A DNA stretch of 64,000 nucleotides, taken from contig NZ_PVTE01000006.1 of assembly GCF_003002825.1 (NCBI RefSeq), forward strand, positions 1 through 64,000. The letters run 5' to 3'. Made by a program: the position numbers and the translations under genes. A model generated the notes under the pieces. That model saw only the letters and a list, made by a program, of their open reading frames with translations, did not search any database and was not told where the DNA came from. Positions 1 to 7,125 of the stretch are shown here, piece after piece; positions within the stretch are counted from its first letter, which is position 1, and each line of letters starts with the position of its first letter. Source of the DNA: Spirosoma oryzae (GTDB lineage Bacteria > Bacteroidota > Bacteroidia > Cytophagales > Spirosomataceae).

Positions 1-34
1 CCGTTGATATTCTATGAGTTCCATATTGCTTTAG

Positions 35-78
35 TCGGCTTTAGCCGAATTTTAGTGAAGCCACCGCCTTTAGGCGGT
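35..78. terminator. Two adjacent short hairpins at the 3' end of the phage minus-strand genes
   Basis: Two palindromes stand side by side: TCGGCTTTAGCCGA (35-48) and ACCGCCTTTAGGCGGT (63-78), both with a TT loop. They lie just past the stop of the last visible minus-strand gene, so they may act as a terminator for it. The first is followed by ATTTTAG on the plus strand, so it could also stop plus-strand transcription. No long T-run follows on the minus strand, so the terminator call is tentative. Confidence 0.4.
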
Positions 79-89
79 CGGTACAGTTA

Positions 90-530
90 TCACTTCTTCT
101 TTTTGTTGCGGGCCGGTAGCTTTCTGGCAGGGCGGGACGTTGTCTGACGAGAATCGAGCTGATACAGATCAGCCGTCAATGTTTCGCTGACCGGGACAAC
201 AATGAGTCCATCATGTTTTATGTCAGCCCGTATTCTACTACACAGTTCGCGGTGCGATAGATTGAACCGCTTGGTTCTATCCTTCTGGGTGGTCGTTTGT
301 CGAACTGGAAATCCCTTCGGGTCTTCCAGTTTCAAATACCAGTCGCCGTGCCTTTTGTCCCGGTTAAATCCGATCCGTGTACCTTTGGCTAGTTTAAGCA
401 ATGTGGCAGCAGCGTTGTTGAAGGCAATCACACCATCGGTTCGGATGCTGATCGACGGGACGGGCTCGCTTTCGCTCAGTGAATGTGAGGGGAGCGTCGC
501 CTGGTTGAATACTTCAAAGTCGATATTCAT
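90..530 (-). CDS. Phage protein of unknown function with basic tail
   Basis: A 146-residue soluble protein with no family I recognise. The C-terminus is strongly basic (ends RNKKKK), which suggests nucleic-acid contact. Residues around 88-96 read KRFNLSHRELC and closely resemble RKFNLTYKEFC in the small protein at 8710-8988, so the two share a domain. The start codon overlaps the stop of the upstream LytTR gene (527), so the pair is probably translationally coupled. It is the last gene of the visible minus-strand cluster. Confidence 0.65.
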   Translation of the reverse strand: MNIDFEVFNQATLPSHSLSESEPVPSISIRTDGVIAFNNAAATLLKLAKGTRIGFNRDKRHGDWYLKLEDPKGFPVRQTTTQKDRTKRFNLSHRELCSRIRADIKHDGLIVVPVSETLTADLYQLDSRQTTSRPARKLPARNKKKK

Positions 531-865
531 TTTGTTTGCTGTTTGGCGGTCAACGATTCGGTTAGTTGCTGGCGTACCTGCTCGATACGACGGCGGGCCA
601 CGGGCAGTACGAGTCCATTGGAGAGGGTGACGGTGGCTTCAATGCGACTGATCCGGTTGAAGCGAATAACGTACTTTGGATTGACAGCGTACCGTTTGTG
701 GATGCGCAGCAGGGCGGGTTGCCGCTCGACGCAGACGCGAACCGTGAGGGCGAATATGTCGACACTCAGGTCGGTATAGATAATTTGGGTGTAGTTGCCG
801 TCGCCTAGGAGGTGTTGTATTTTGTCCAGCTTGGTTGTCAGCGCACCGGTTACTCGTTTTATCAT
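527..865 (-). CDS. Stand-alone LytTR DNA-binding domain protein
   Basis: A 112-residue protein that is almost entirely a LytTR domain. The signature is visible in residues about 50-92: RIHKRYAVNPKYVIRF followed by LSNGLVLPVARRR, matching the RIH+sYiVN...V.L.nG..LPVSRR pattern of LytTR proteins. These domains bind direct repeats in promoters. There is no receiver domain or sensor, so it would act as a free-standing regulator. It overlaps the RusA-like gene upstream by ATGA and the next gene downstream. Its place at the distal end of the early operon is compatible with a switch to late transcription, but that is inference. Confidence 0.8.
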   Translation of the reverse strand: MIKRVTGALTTKLDKIQHLLGDGNYTQIIYTDLSVDIFALTVRVCVERQPALLRIHKRYAVNPKYVIRFNRISRIEATVTLSNGLVLPVARRRIEQVRQQLTESLTAKQQTK

Positions 866-1239
866 GGCGCGTGGGTTGGGTCTACGTCGATGATACGGAT
901 GACCGTCATCTGACTCTTATGATTGATCGCTTTGGTCTGGCTGTAGCTGGGCTGACCGATGTAGTCAGGGCTGTCGTCGACGATGATCCCCGCTCGCTTC
1001 ATAGCATCGAACGGCAACTTGCCGGATGAAACGAGTCCGTCGTAATCGGCGGGCTGACCCGTACTGTGACGCACCAGTTCGATACGTACCTGACCCGTAT
1101 GTCGATTGGTTGTCTGCGTGCGGAACAGTAGCTGGTAGTAGTCGCGGAGCTTATTTCGTTTGCGCCAGTGCATACGAAGCAAGCCATCCCGGCCATTGTT
1201 CATCGGACAACGACCGGGTATGACGAGTTTGGTAATCAT
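862..1239 (-). CDS. RusA-like Holliday junction resolvase
   Basis: A 125-residue protein of the RusA endodeoxyribonuclease family, which cuts four-way DNA junctions formed during phage replication and recombination. Visible hallmarks are the N-terminal strand and NN turn (IPGRCPMNNG), and the acidic cluster DYDGLVSSGKLPFDAMKRAG followed by IIVDDSPDYI, corresponding to the D..N..K..lD.L..AG.i.DD core where metal-binding aspartates lie. The usual Asn of D-x-x-N is not obvious. Length is normal for the family. It sits in a replication/recombination gene set and overlaps the LytTR gene by 4 nt. Confidence 0.85.
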   Translation of the reverse strand: MITKLVIPGRCPMNNGRDGLLRMHWRKRNKLRDYYQLLFRTQTTNRHTGQVRIELVRHSTGQPADYDGLVSSGKLPFDAMKRAGIIVDDSPDYIGQPSYSQTKAINHKSQMTVIRIIDVDPTHAP

Positions 1240-1242
1240 TGA

Positions 1243-1593
1243 CTAGTCGTCGCCTAATAGTGCCGCCAACATACCAATCCCACTACGTCTTTCTGCTTGC
1301 TGACGAATCTTTGAGAGAACATCGCCGATAAGCAAAAGAGCGTATACTTCTTCGTTTTTATTGCGCGGAGCAAATTCATCAACAGCGGCAAGCAAAGCCG
1401 CGAGCGTCTTGGTTATCACCGCCTTGTCGCCCTCGATACTGTCGTAATATTCTTTAATATACTTTTTAGAGAGTATATTCAATTCCTCTGATCTTGACTC
1501 GTCAATACCAAGCGTGTCAGACATTTTAGCCTTACTTAACTCATGTACGGTTGGGTTTACGATTGATGCGTAGGATGTTTCTGGAGTAAGCAT
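1243..1593 (-). CDS. Phage protein of unknown function, paralogue of the next gene upstream
   Basis: A 116-residue, probably all-helical soluble protein. No known family recognised. Its sequence aligns with the product of 1630-2028: a start of LGIDESRSEEL against FGISDDRANEF, then ALLAAVDEFAP against FLLAAVDRVFKP and a Y....LG/IGD..L..I/V ending. The two genes therefore look like a tandem duplication. The start at 1593 follows a spacer with a GTTGATTGG and an ACTGATTAAG motif typical of this element's gene junctions. Confidence 0.65.
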   Translation of the reverse strand: MLTPETSYASIVNPTVHELSKAKMSDTLGIDESRSEELNILSKKYIKEYYDSIEGDKAVITKTLAALLAAVDEFAPRNKNEEVYALLLIGDVLSKIRQQAERRSGIGMLAALLGDD

Positions 1594-1629
1594 AAAACTT
1601 GTGGTTGATTGGTTGATAAATAAAACTGA

Positions 1630-2028
1630 TTAAGCTGTTGCGATTGGTCGCTTGGATTGTGGACGTTGCTCGCGTTGCTGCTGCATCTCGGCCACCCACT
1701 CATTGAAATCAAAGGGCGGTAGCGACACCTGCTGGGATGTGACCTGTTCGAGTCGACTACCCAGGGCGAAGTACACGTAGTAGCCTTCCGCCTGTGACTG
1801 CGGCTTGAAGACCCGGTCGACGGCGGCAAGCAGGAAGGCGATCATCTCCGATGCCGCGTACTGCTCACGGCCCAGATCGTCGAGGTGTTCCTCGAACGCC
1901 TGATCGGCCTGCTGCATGGCTTCGATGAACTCGTTAGCCCGATCATCGCTGATACCGAAGAGGGTATTCATTTTCGTGTTACCGGCATCTGCTGGCCGGA
2001 CGGCGAAATACTGCGCTAGTGATTCCAT
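1630..2028 (-). CDS. Phage protein of unknown function, tandem paralogue
   Basis: A 132-residue acidic helical protein (starts MESLAQYF). The reading frame is open further upstream to 2211, but that extension overlaps the better-supported gene 2040-2240 and has biased composition, so I chose the ATG at 2028. It shares the LLAAVD core and flanking pattern with the product of 1243-1593. The C-terminus is Gln/Arg rich. Function unknown. Its stop codon lies within a TGATTAAG junction motif. Confidence 0.65.
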   Translation of the reverse strand: MESLAQYFAVRPADAGNTKMNTLFGISDDRANEFIEAMQQADQAFEEHLDDLGREQYAASEMIAFLLAAVDRVFKPQSQAEGYYVYFALGSRLEQVTSQQVSLPPFDFNEWVAEMQQQREQRPQSKRPIATA

Positions 2029-2039
2029 GTTTTGGTAGC

Positions 2040-2240
2040 TTACAGGTTGCGAATCTTTTCGATAAGCGAGAAACCGTGCGTGGCAAATGCCTCGGCTACT
2101 GCTTCGGCCAGTTCCCGGTCTTTCATCGGCAGGTCGGAAAGTTTGATCGTTACTCCGATATTTCTCGGGGCTGGCTGCCCACCGGGGCGTTTGTTTGGAA
2201 TTTTGGTACACTCTTTTGGAAATGGGATTGCCGTTTGCAT
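2040..2240 (-). CDS. Small phage protein of unknown function
   Basis: A 66-residue protein with a basic, Pro-rich N-terminal third and an amphipathic helical C-terminus (residues about 30-66, IKLSDLPMKDRELAEAV and on). No family recognised. It is preferred over the competing N-terminal extension of the next gene because it starts after the AATTGATTAG junction motif (2259-2268) and has a coherent protein-like composition. It lies just downstream of the sliding-clamp gene. Confidence 0.5.
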   Translation of the reverse strand: MQTAIPFPKECTKIPNKRPGGQPAPRNIGVTIKLSDLPMKDRELAEAVAEAFATHGFSLIEKIRNL

Positions 2241-2280
2241 TGCTGTACTGGTTTAGAGAATTGATTAGGAACGAAACTTA

Positions 2281-3483
2281 TTACCGAATAAAGTTTGCCA
2301 TGAGCAGCGTCCGGCGACCAGACTCTTCGATCAGGAGCGCCTTGCTTCGACCACTGCTACTCAGCCTGATAGCGACGCTGGTGCCAAGTGTTTGTTTGAT
2401 AACGGGAATGAATCGCTTCACGTCGACCCCGCAAATCCAGTCGAGTTCGGGACCATCCCATCCCTCGATGGGTTGCTCGATCTGGTAGCTACCGGACTCG
2501 TCGGCATAGTCGATTCGTTCGCTGGTCAGCGTGGCTATGTGCGTCCCCAGTGTACCACCTTTGATAGTCAGGCCAGGCATCGCCGTGATGCGGGCGAGCG
2601 TGCCGAGTAGCACGGCACGGTCTTCCTCCCATGTTACGTCGAGCTGATCGGCGAGCGGGAACAGAGCACTCATTTCGACGGGCCTGTAGTCGTAGAGTCG
2701 GACCCATAGTTCCTGCTCACTAGTATCGACGCCGAGCCAGCTTGGTAGCAGTTTGAGCGTTGCCTGTGCCGTCTCACCTCCACCCAGTACCGAAGACAGA
2801 ACCGAAACAACTCCGTCGATACTATCACTCGGTATCAGGATCGGGCCGTAGGTCCAGGGAATATCAAGCGTTTCGATGGTAGCAGTATACACATCCGAGG
2901 CTTCCAGCGATAGCTTACCATCGGCAGCTTTTATCCACACACCGGCAAGGTGGGGGTAGATGTCGGTGCTGGTCAAACAGAATTTACCCGCCCGTTCGAG
3001 GGCGGCAGCCAGCAGCAGTGCATCACCTTCGCCGAGCACCAGTGTATCAGGTTCTCCTTTAGTTATCGTAAGGCGGGGATAGTCGCTGGGCGTCATACCT
3101 GCCAGCTTTGCATCGCCAACCGAACTGGATAACCGAAGCTGAACGCTATCATACTGCGGTTCGGTACTATGAACTTCTTCCAGCCAGACCAGACCAGAAG
3201 GCGTAGCTGCCAGCAGATCGAGCGTGGGCTTTAGTTCGGGGCAGTAGGCTAGTTCCGACTCATCTTCTTCCATGTCGACCATCGCCCCGGCCATACGGAT
3301 CGTCAGTCTTCGGGTATCGGTTCCGCCCATGATCGTCATAGCACCCGAAGGGTATGCTTTAATCAGCGCATAGGCGTAGGCCGGAATCGTTGGATTGTCT
3401 TTGGTTACAGACTTGACAACCCGCAGTGCAGCGAGCAGTTCTTTCTGCCCGATGCGAACCTGTGACGTTAAGCTCGTTGTCAT
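2281..3483 (-). CDS. Phage DNA polymerase III beta-like sliding clamp
   Basis: A 400-residue protein that resembles DnaN, the ring that tethers replicative polymerase to DNA. Seen in the sequence: the N-terminal ELLAALRVVKSV..NPTIPAYAYALI segment with a following GGTDTRRLTIRM (beta clamps have LP.L.n.l and lTgTDle), a DYPRL turn near residue 133, then a second-domain stretch LTSTDIYPHLAGVWIK and LEASDVYTATIETL that matches the T.D.r..L.Gv....LslvAtDghRla repeat, and a C-terminus ending MANFIR in the place of MPMRL. It is a little longer than the usual 365-380. It belongs to the phage replication module with the DnaC and initiator genes. A phage-encoded clamp could recruit host polymerase to phage forks. 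Confidence 0.85.
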   Translation of the reverse strand: MTTSLTSQVRIGQKELLAALRVVKSVTKDNPTIPAYAYALIKAYPSGAMTIMGGTDTRRLTIRMAGAMVDMEEDESELAYCPELKPTLDLLAATPSGLVWLEEVHSTEPQYDSVQLRLSSSVGDAKLAGMTPSDYPRLTITKGEPDTLVLGEGDALLLAAALERAGKFCLTSTDIYPHLAGVWIKAADGKLSLEASDVYTATIETLDIPWTYGPILIPSDSIDGVVSVLSSVLGGGETAQATLKLLPSWLGVDTSEQELWVRLYDYRPVEMSALFPLADQLDVTWEEDRAVLLGTLARITAMPGLTIKGGTLGTHIATLTSERIDYADESGSYQIEQPIEGWDGPELDWICGVDVKRFIPVIKQTLGTSVAIRLSSSGRSKALLIEESGRRTLLMANFIR

Positions 3484-3484
3484 A

Positions 3485-4186
3485 TCAGCGTGGGTAAGTG
3501 GTGGCTACAAACGACTCCAGTACCGCAGCCAGGTTCGGCTTCTCGTATCCGTATGGCTTCTGAATCTTATCGTCAGACTTACGACGCACGACCCACTTGC
3601 CATTGCACTCTACATGATAGCATTCGGTGCCATCCATGTAGAGTTGGTTGCAGGAGATGATCGCTTCCTGTTCACTGGCGCAGCACTTGGTCATGTTCGA
3701 CCGGTGAATCTCTGCGATCACGGCAGGCATAACTGTTGGCACGTCGAAGAAAACGATCACCGACATCGCCCGCTCCAGTTCATCAAGCCAGTAGATAGAA
3801 TCGAGTAGTACCGTAGTCAGTGTAGTTATATCGCCAGCTTTGTAGGGCGATACCATTGCCTCGAATGAATTGTATAGCTGTTCCAAGCAGGTACTTACCA
3901 TGAAACCATGCTCGGTTAGTTTTAGTGAACTTTGCTCAACAGCATTCTGTAGACCAAGATTGAGTGCAAGTCCGTATTGGACGTAGCGTATATCGCCTAT
4001 CCCATCCAGAATCTCAATTCGATCAACGCATTCCAGCGCATCATTCAATTCGCTACACTCTTCTGTCAGAAAGCGAATACGAAAATCAAACGTTTTGCGG
4101 TCACACATCCCCGGCGTATCGCGGATCGCCTGCGGATCAAAGGTTTGGTGAAACTCGGTCACCATCTGCATTGTCGATTGTTGCAT
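3485..4186 (-). CDS. MazG-like all-alpha NTP pyrophosphohydrolase
   Basis: A 233-residue protein. The N-terminal part carries the metal-binding helix EECSELNDAL (about 42-51) and DGIGDIRYVQYGLAL (about 61-75), the E..E...D pattern of MazG/HisE-like pyrophosphatases that hydrolyse (d)NTPs. The C-terminal part has IHRSNMTKC and ends KPYGYEKPNLAAVL, both typical of the phage phosphoribosyl-ATP-pyrophosphohydrolase-like family. The usual short linker between these two motifs is lengthened here. The likely role is nucleotide-pool control during phage replication. It starts 8 nt upstream-adjacent to the lipoprotein gene and is followed at once by the clamp gene. Confidence 0.8.
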   Translation of the reverse strand: MQQSTMQMVTEFHQTFDPQAIRDTPGMCDRKTFDFRIRFLTEECSELNDALECVDRIEILDGIGDIRYVQYGLALNLGLQNAVEQSSLKLTEHGFMVSTCLEQLYNSFEAMVSPYKAGDITTLTTVLLDSIYWLDELERAMSVIVFFDVPTVMPAVIAEIHRSNMTKCCASEQEAIISCNQLYMDGTECYHVECNGKWVVRRKSDDKIQKPYGYEKPNLAAVLESFVATTYPR

Positions 4187-4193
4187 GGGATTG

Positions 4194-4469
4194 CTACTTA
4201 TTTAGGATGATTACACTTCGCATCTTGGTTAGGCTGTCGCACGGCACACAGGCGATTGAGAACACATTGCGAAATCCGTCAGCCTCATTGTTTAGTACAG
4301 CGAAGCATAGGTTAGTGCGTGGGTCGCGTGTGTAATGGATGCTACTATTTACCTTGTTAATCTCTGTAGCGTTTACATCGACGATGTCTTCGCCTTCTCT
4401 TTTTCGCACCGGGCCTCCACACGACTGGAACAACACAAGGCCAAGTGAAGCAACTAGGATTCTTTTCAT
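4194..4469 (-). CDS. Small phage-encoded lipoprotein
   Basis: A 91-residue protein with a lipoprotein signal: MKRILVASLGLVLFQSCGG, with lipobox FQSC so that Cys17 would be lipidated. The mature part contains HYTRDPRTNLCFA and later ACVPCDSL, giving three further cysteines that could pair. I recall similar RD.RT.LCFA proteins as unnamed in phage and plasmid settings. The function is unknown; an envelope protein in an early operon could play a part in superinfection exclusion, which is speculation. Two AATTGATTA motifs precede its start. Confidence 0.7.
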   Translation of the reverse strand: MKRILVASLGLVLFQSCGGPVRKREGEDIVDVNATEINKVNSSIHYTRDPRTNLCFAVLNNEADGFRNVFSIACVPCDSLTKMRSVIILNK

Positions 4470-4471
4470 AA

Positions 4472-4495
4472 AATTGATTAATAAAATTGATTAGA
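4472..4495. repeat. Tandem pair of the element's gene-junction motif
   Basis: AATTGATTA (4472-4480) and AATTGATTAG (4486-4495) lie between the DnaC gene stop and the lipoprotein start. On the coding (minus) strand the motif reads CTAATCAATT. The same word recurs at other gene junctions of this element (see findings). Confidence 0.7.
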
Positions 4496-4498
4496 TAA

Positions 4499-5428
4499 TT
4501 AACAACGAAGACTGGGGGTGTCGGCAGGGTACTCGATGAAGTTGAACATCTGAATCATCCGGTCGTAGACGCGGTGGTCATAGTTGGTTTTGATGTCGGC
4601 TTCACTGGCGTTGGTGGTGATGTGCGTCCACGGACCCCGGCAGTTTCGGTAGCGCCCTTGCAGAATCAGCTCCATCAGGTTGACCCGGTTGCCCATGTAG
4701 CTGGTTTCTCCCTCCGCCCCAAAGTCATCGAAGCAGGTGCCGATGTAATCGTGGCCGTAGTAGAAGCTACGCTTCTCGGTGTGCCGTGGCCCAACGTGCT
4801 GGTCGATCACCTTCGAGCCGCCCTTCTCTTTGTCGGAATACTCCACGGCCAGATCAATGCAGGAGACAAACTGAAACGGTGACCAGGGGTTACGGGCGAA
4901 GAGTCGCATCATATCTGACTTGCCGACGCCCACGCCACCTGCCAGCAGCAGCCCTTTACTCAGCGAGAATGAACCATCTTCGTAACCCAGCAGCGCCGGA
5001 CCTTCCGTCTCGAATCGTTCGTCGCCCATGAAGTAGAGCGAGAGCAGTTTGTAGTACGGCCAGCGCCAGGTGTCCAGTTCGAATGGTTTGCGCCACCCAT
5101 CACGCTTGGCGAGTGAGCGGCCCCTGATCTGCACCTCGACAAAGAACTCTTCTGGCGATTCAGGAACGTGACTGAGTTGTGCTTCTTTCAACGCTTGCTT
5201 CTCCCGCTCCAGTCGGTAGTGCTTTTCTTTCTGAGCGGTCTTCAGTACATGGGGAAGTGCCGCTTCGATGGCCTCGCGTATCTCGTCGTCGGTTAATTCA
5301 GGCCAGCCGGGACTAGGATACCCGCTGATTAAACCTTGATACTGTACCAGGCTGCTCACTGGCTGGCTTGTTTGCGAGTGTGGCAACGATAGGGCCAGCT
5401 CGGCGACTGTTGTTAAATTGTTTCCCAT
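4499..5428 (-). CDS. DnaC-like helicase loader ATPase
   Basis: A 309-residue AAA+ ATPase of the DnaC/IstB type. Residues: Walker A GGVGVGKS at about 164-171, Walker B-like GTCFDDFGAEG at 230-240, sensor-1 TTN at 271-273, and arginines at about 286-290 (HRVYDR) that would fit the Arg-finger motif. The N-terminal 120 residues are a separate region with a charged helix (about 62-85) that may contact the helicase. It lies directly downstream of the initiator gene, the same order as lambda O and P, and probably loads the host DnaB helicase at the phage origin. Its start overlaps the initiator gene by 116 nt; a later non-ATG start is possible. Confidence 0.85.
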   Translation of the reverse strand: MGNNLTTVAELALSLPHSQTSQPVSSLVQYQGLISGYPSPGWPELTDDEIREAIEAALPHVLKTAQKEKHYRLEREKQALKEAQLSHVPESPEEFFVEVQIRGRSLAKRDGWRKPFELDTWRWPYYKLLSLYFMGDERFETEGPALLGYEDGSFSLSKGLLLAGGVGVGKSDMMRLFARNPWSPFQFVSCIDLAVEYSDKEKGGSKVIDQHVGPRHTEKRSFYYGHDYIGTCFDDFGAEGETSYMGNRVNLMELILQGRYRNCRGPWTHITTNASEADIKTNYDHRVYDRMIQMFNFIEYPADTPSLRC

Positions 5429-6197
5429 TGGATTGCTGGCTAGGTTTTTCTCGACTGAACCAGGATGCTAATCGACCGGCCAAGTCCCACGTTTTTTCTG
5501 TCTTCCATCTTGGTTTTCCAATCTCTGATTTTTTGCTGCTGTTTTGAATAGGAGCTGACCAGTAATTGATAAAGGCTGCGTACATCTCTGGGGTATACTT
5601 ATCCGGCTGTTTGTGGTAATAGTCCAGACAGTGTTGTCGCAAGTCTTTCTCCGGCTCGGCGGGAGAGGGGGTAGGGGGAGTGGGGATTTCTTTTTTTTCT
5701 TCTTTGACAACAGGTGTTGGCTGTTGCGCGTCGCTCGCTGGTGCGACAGCACTAGCACTATCAGTTTTATTATCAGCTTTATTATTACTTATATTATTAT
5801 GGTCGGGTTTTTCTCCGATAGCTATAGGGTTTTTCTCCGGTAGGGTATCCGGTTTTTTGCCAGTACCTATAGGGTTTTTATCCGATAGCTCACCACCTTT
5901 AAGCCCTATAGGTAAAATATCCGATAGGTGTATGTGACGCTTAAATCCTTCTTCTTTTCGAAGTTCAACGCGGATATAATTGGCAGTAGATAACTCCCCT
6001 ATCCACGCTGAGACGGTATCCTTCTTTGTCAAAAAAAGATCAGCGAAGTATTTGTTGCTTGCCCAGCAGTACCCCTCTGTGTTGCAGAGTGAAACGATCA
6101 CACCGTATAGTATTCGTGCCATCGGGCTGATACTTCGGTTTGTTAATATCGCCATAGGGATGGTGGCGAAGTAGTTCGGAGTAGGTTCACGATCCAT
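5313..6197 (-). CDS. Phage replication initiator, helix-turn-helix type
   Basis: A 294-residue protein. Residues about 5-95 form a winged-helix region typical of phage replication initiators (PTPNYFATIPMAIL, then MARILYGVIVSL and WASNKYFADLFLTKKDTVSAWIGEL). Residues about 95-195 are a low-complexity linker with repeated KNPI and KPD words and many Pro, Ala and Lys. The C-terminal part (about 195-260) contains a DYYHKQPDKYTPEMYAAF segment and a Trp-rich stretch that may hold the helicase loader. The linker is encoded by DNA with 22-nt repeats, which looks like the origin itself. The next gene is the DnaC-like loader. Confidence 0.85.
   Translation of the reverse strand: MDREPTPNYFATIPMAILTNRSISPMARILYGVIVSLCNTEGYCWASNKYFADLFLTKKDTVSAWIGELSTANYIRVELRKEEGFKRHIHLSDILPIGLKGGELSDKNPIGTGKKPDTLPEKNPIAIGEKPDHNNISNNKADNKTDSASAVAPASDAQQPTPVVKEEKKEIPTPPTPSPAEPEKDLRQHCLDYYHKQPDKYTPEMYAAFINYWSAPIQNSSKKSEIGKPRWKTEKTWDLAGRLASWFSREKPSQQSNGKQFNNSRRAGPIVATLANKPASEQPGTVSRFNQRVS
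5745..5927. other. Putative replication origin inside the initiator gene (iterons plus AT-rich region)
   Basis: On the plus strand the core GGGTTTTTCTCCGATAG occurs at 5805-5821, again at 5827-5843 (one change), in degenerate form at 5849-5865, and at 5872-5888 (one change). A partial copy ends ATCCGATAG near 5926. The period is 22, 22 and 23 nt. That is not a multiple of three, so the repetition is in the DNA rather than in the protein. Next to it, 5745-5800 is very AT rich (runs of ATTATT and TTATTA) and could be the unwinding element. Iterons, then AT-rich DNA, inside the initiator gene and upstream of a helicase-loader gene is the lambda origin plan. Confidence 0.65.
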
Positions 6198-6202
6198 ATG
6201 TT

Positions 6203-6805
6203 TTACTCACTGTCAAGTTGAAACATATCGCTCTCGTTGCCCCACTTAGAAAGCCTGACCATGTCCCTGTAAAAAGAAGTGGTTAGCTTTATGGTTGGAT
6301 GTGCTGCGTTTTTTTTGTGCCAGAAGTCCCAACCTTCTCCGTAAGTTGTAAACCTTAACCCGTCAATGCCAAAAGAATATTCACAGAGATATAGGTCGCT
6401 TCGTGAATTTACTGAGTACAAAAAGTCACTACCCTTTTCTATGCTGCTTCCAACCAGCACGACATAAATATCTACGTGTACTCCTTTTAACTCAGGAATT
6501 GAATTTGCGAAATGTCTTACCGCAGTTTTGTATCTATCTACTTGACCAAGAGTACTGAGTCCTATTTCGCCTTTCTTTAATTCGTAAATTCTAATTGTAA
6601 CGTACCGATCTCCTCGTGTACCGTTAATATTTAACCTGTTACATGATATAGAAAGCAGGTCAGCGCGTCCATAATCAGAAAGGGTTACTTGTCGAAGCAC
6701 TTTCCCTATTATTGGAAAGCCCCTGTCTCTAAGAGCGGACTGGCCCTCTACTGTTTGTGCTGCCTCAAAGATCATATCTTCAAGGTCTTTCTCTGAGATG
6801 TCCAT
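6203..6805 (-). CDS. PD-(D/E)XK nuclease-like protein
   Basis: A 200-residue protein with a motif arrangement of the PD-(D/E)XK superfamily: YGRADLLSI (about 45-53) supplies the acidic residue, and after about 20 residues IRIYELKKGEIG gives the E-x-K strand, followed by QVDRYKTAVRHF, a helix with Q and RY typical of RecB- and NucS-like enzymes. The C-terminal half has no recognised domain. It may cut or process DNA, but this is a fold-level call. The gene lies between the wHTH protein and the initiator. Confidence 0.55.
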   Translation of the reverse strand: MDISEKDLEDMIFEAAQTVEGQSALRDRGFPIIGKVLRQVTLSDYGRADLLSISCNRLNINGTRGDRYVTIRIYELKKGEIGLSTLGQVDRYKTAVRHFANSIPELKGVHVDIYVVLVGSSIEKGSDFLYSVNSRSDLYLCEYSFGIDGLRFTTYGEGWDFWHKKNAAHPTIKLTTSFYRDMVRLSKWGNESDMFQLDSE

Positions 6806-6806
6806 A

Positions 6807-7121
6807 CTACGCGGCCTGTTTGAGTGAGTAGAAATGTTCGGGTTGCTTCATCGGCCCCGGCTTTGTCTCTGGTAGCTTGACCATCATACCGCCCTTCACC
6901 AGATCGGAGATGGCCCGGCGAATCGAGGTGATGGGTACGTGATGGGTGATGAGCTGGTGCTTGACCATGCCGTTGTAAATCTGCGATGGCGTCGCCCGCT
7001 TGACGCTGGGGTTGTCAGCGAATAGCTGGAGTACTTTCTCTGCCTGCGACTGGGATCGTGCAGTGGCGGCAGCTTTCTGCTCACCAGAAACGCCGTTGGT
7101 ATTGTAGTGTGTACCGATCAT
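6807..7121 (-). CDS. Winged-helix phage protein
   Basis: A 104-residue protein. After an Ala/Gln-rich N-terminus, residues about 25-100 look like a winged helix: QAEKVLQLFADNP, then TPSQIYNGMV, then ITSIRRAISDLVKGGMMVKLPE and a final FYSLKQ strand. It probably binds DNA and may regulate neighbouring early genes. No closer family name is justified. It begins within the end of the 54-residue gene upstream on the coding strand. Confidence 0.65.
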   Translation of the reverse strand: MIGTHYNTNGVSGEQKAAATARSQSQAEKVLQLFADNPSVKRATPSQIYNGMVKHQLITHHVPITSIRRAISDLVKGGMMVKLPETKPGPMKQPEHFYSLKQAA

Positions 7122-7125
7122 CGCG

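Noticed and set aside
2029-2211. N-terminal extension of the gene at 1630-2028
   Set aside because: It overlaps the better-supported gene 2040-2240 on the same strand and has an unlikely Arg/Ser/Pro composition.
5801-5927. CRISPR-like array
   Set aside because: There are no unique spacers; the period is 22-23 bp and the repeats abut.
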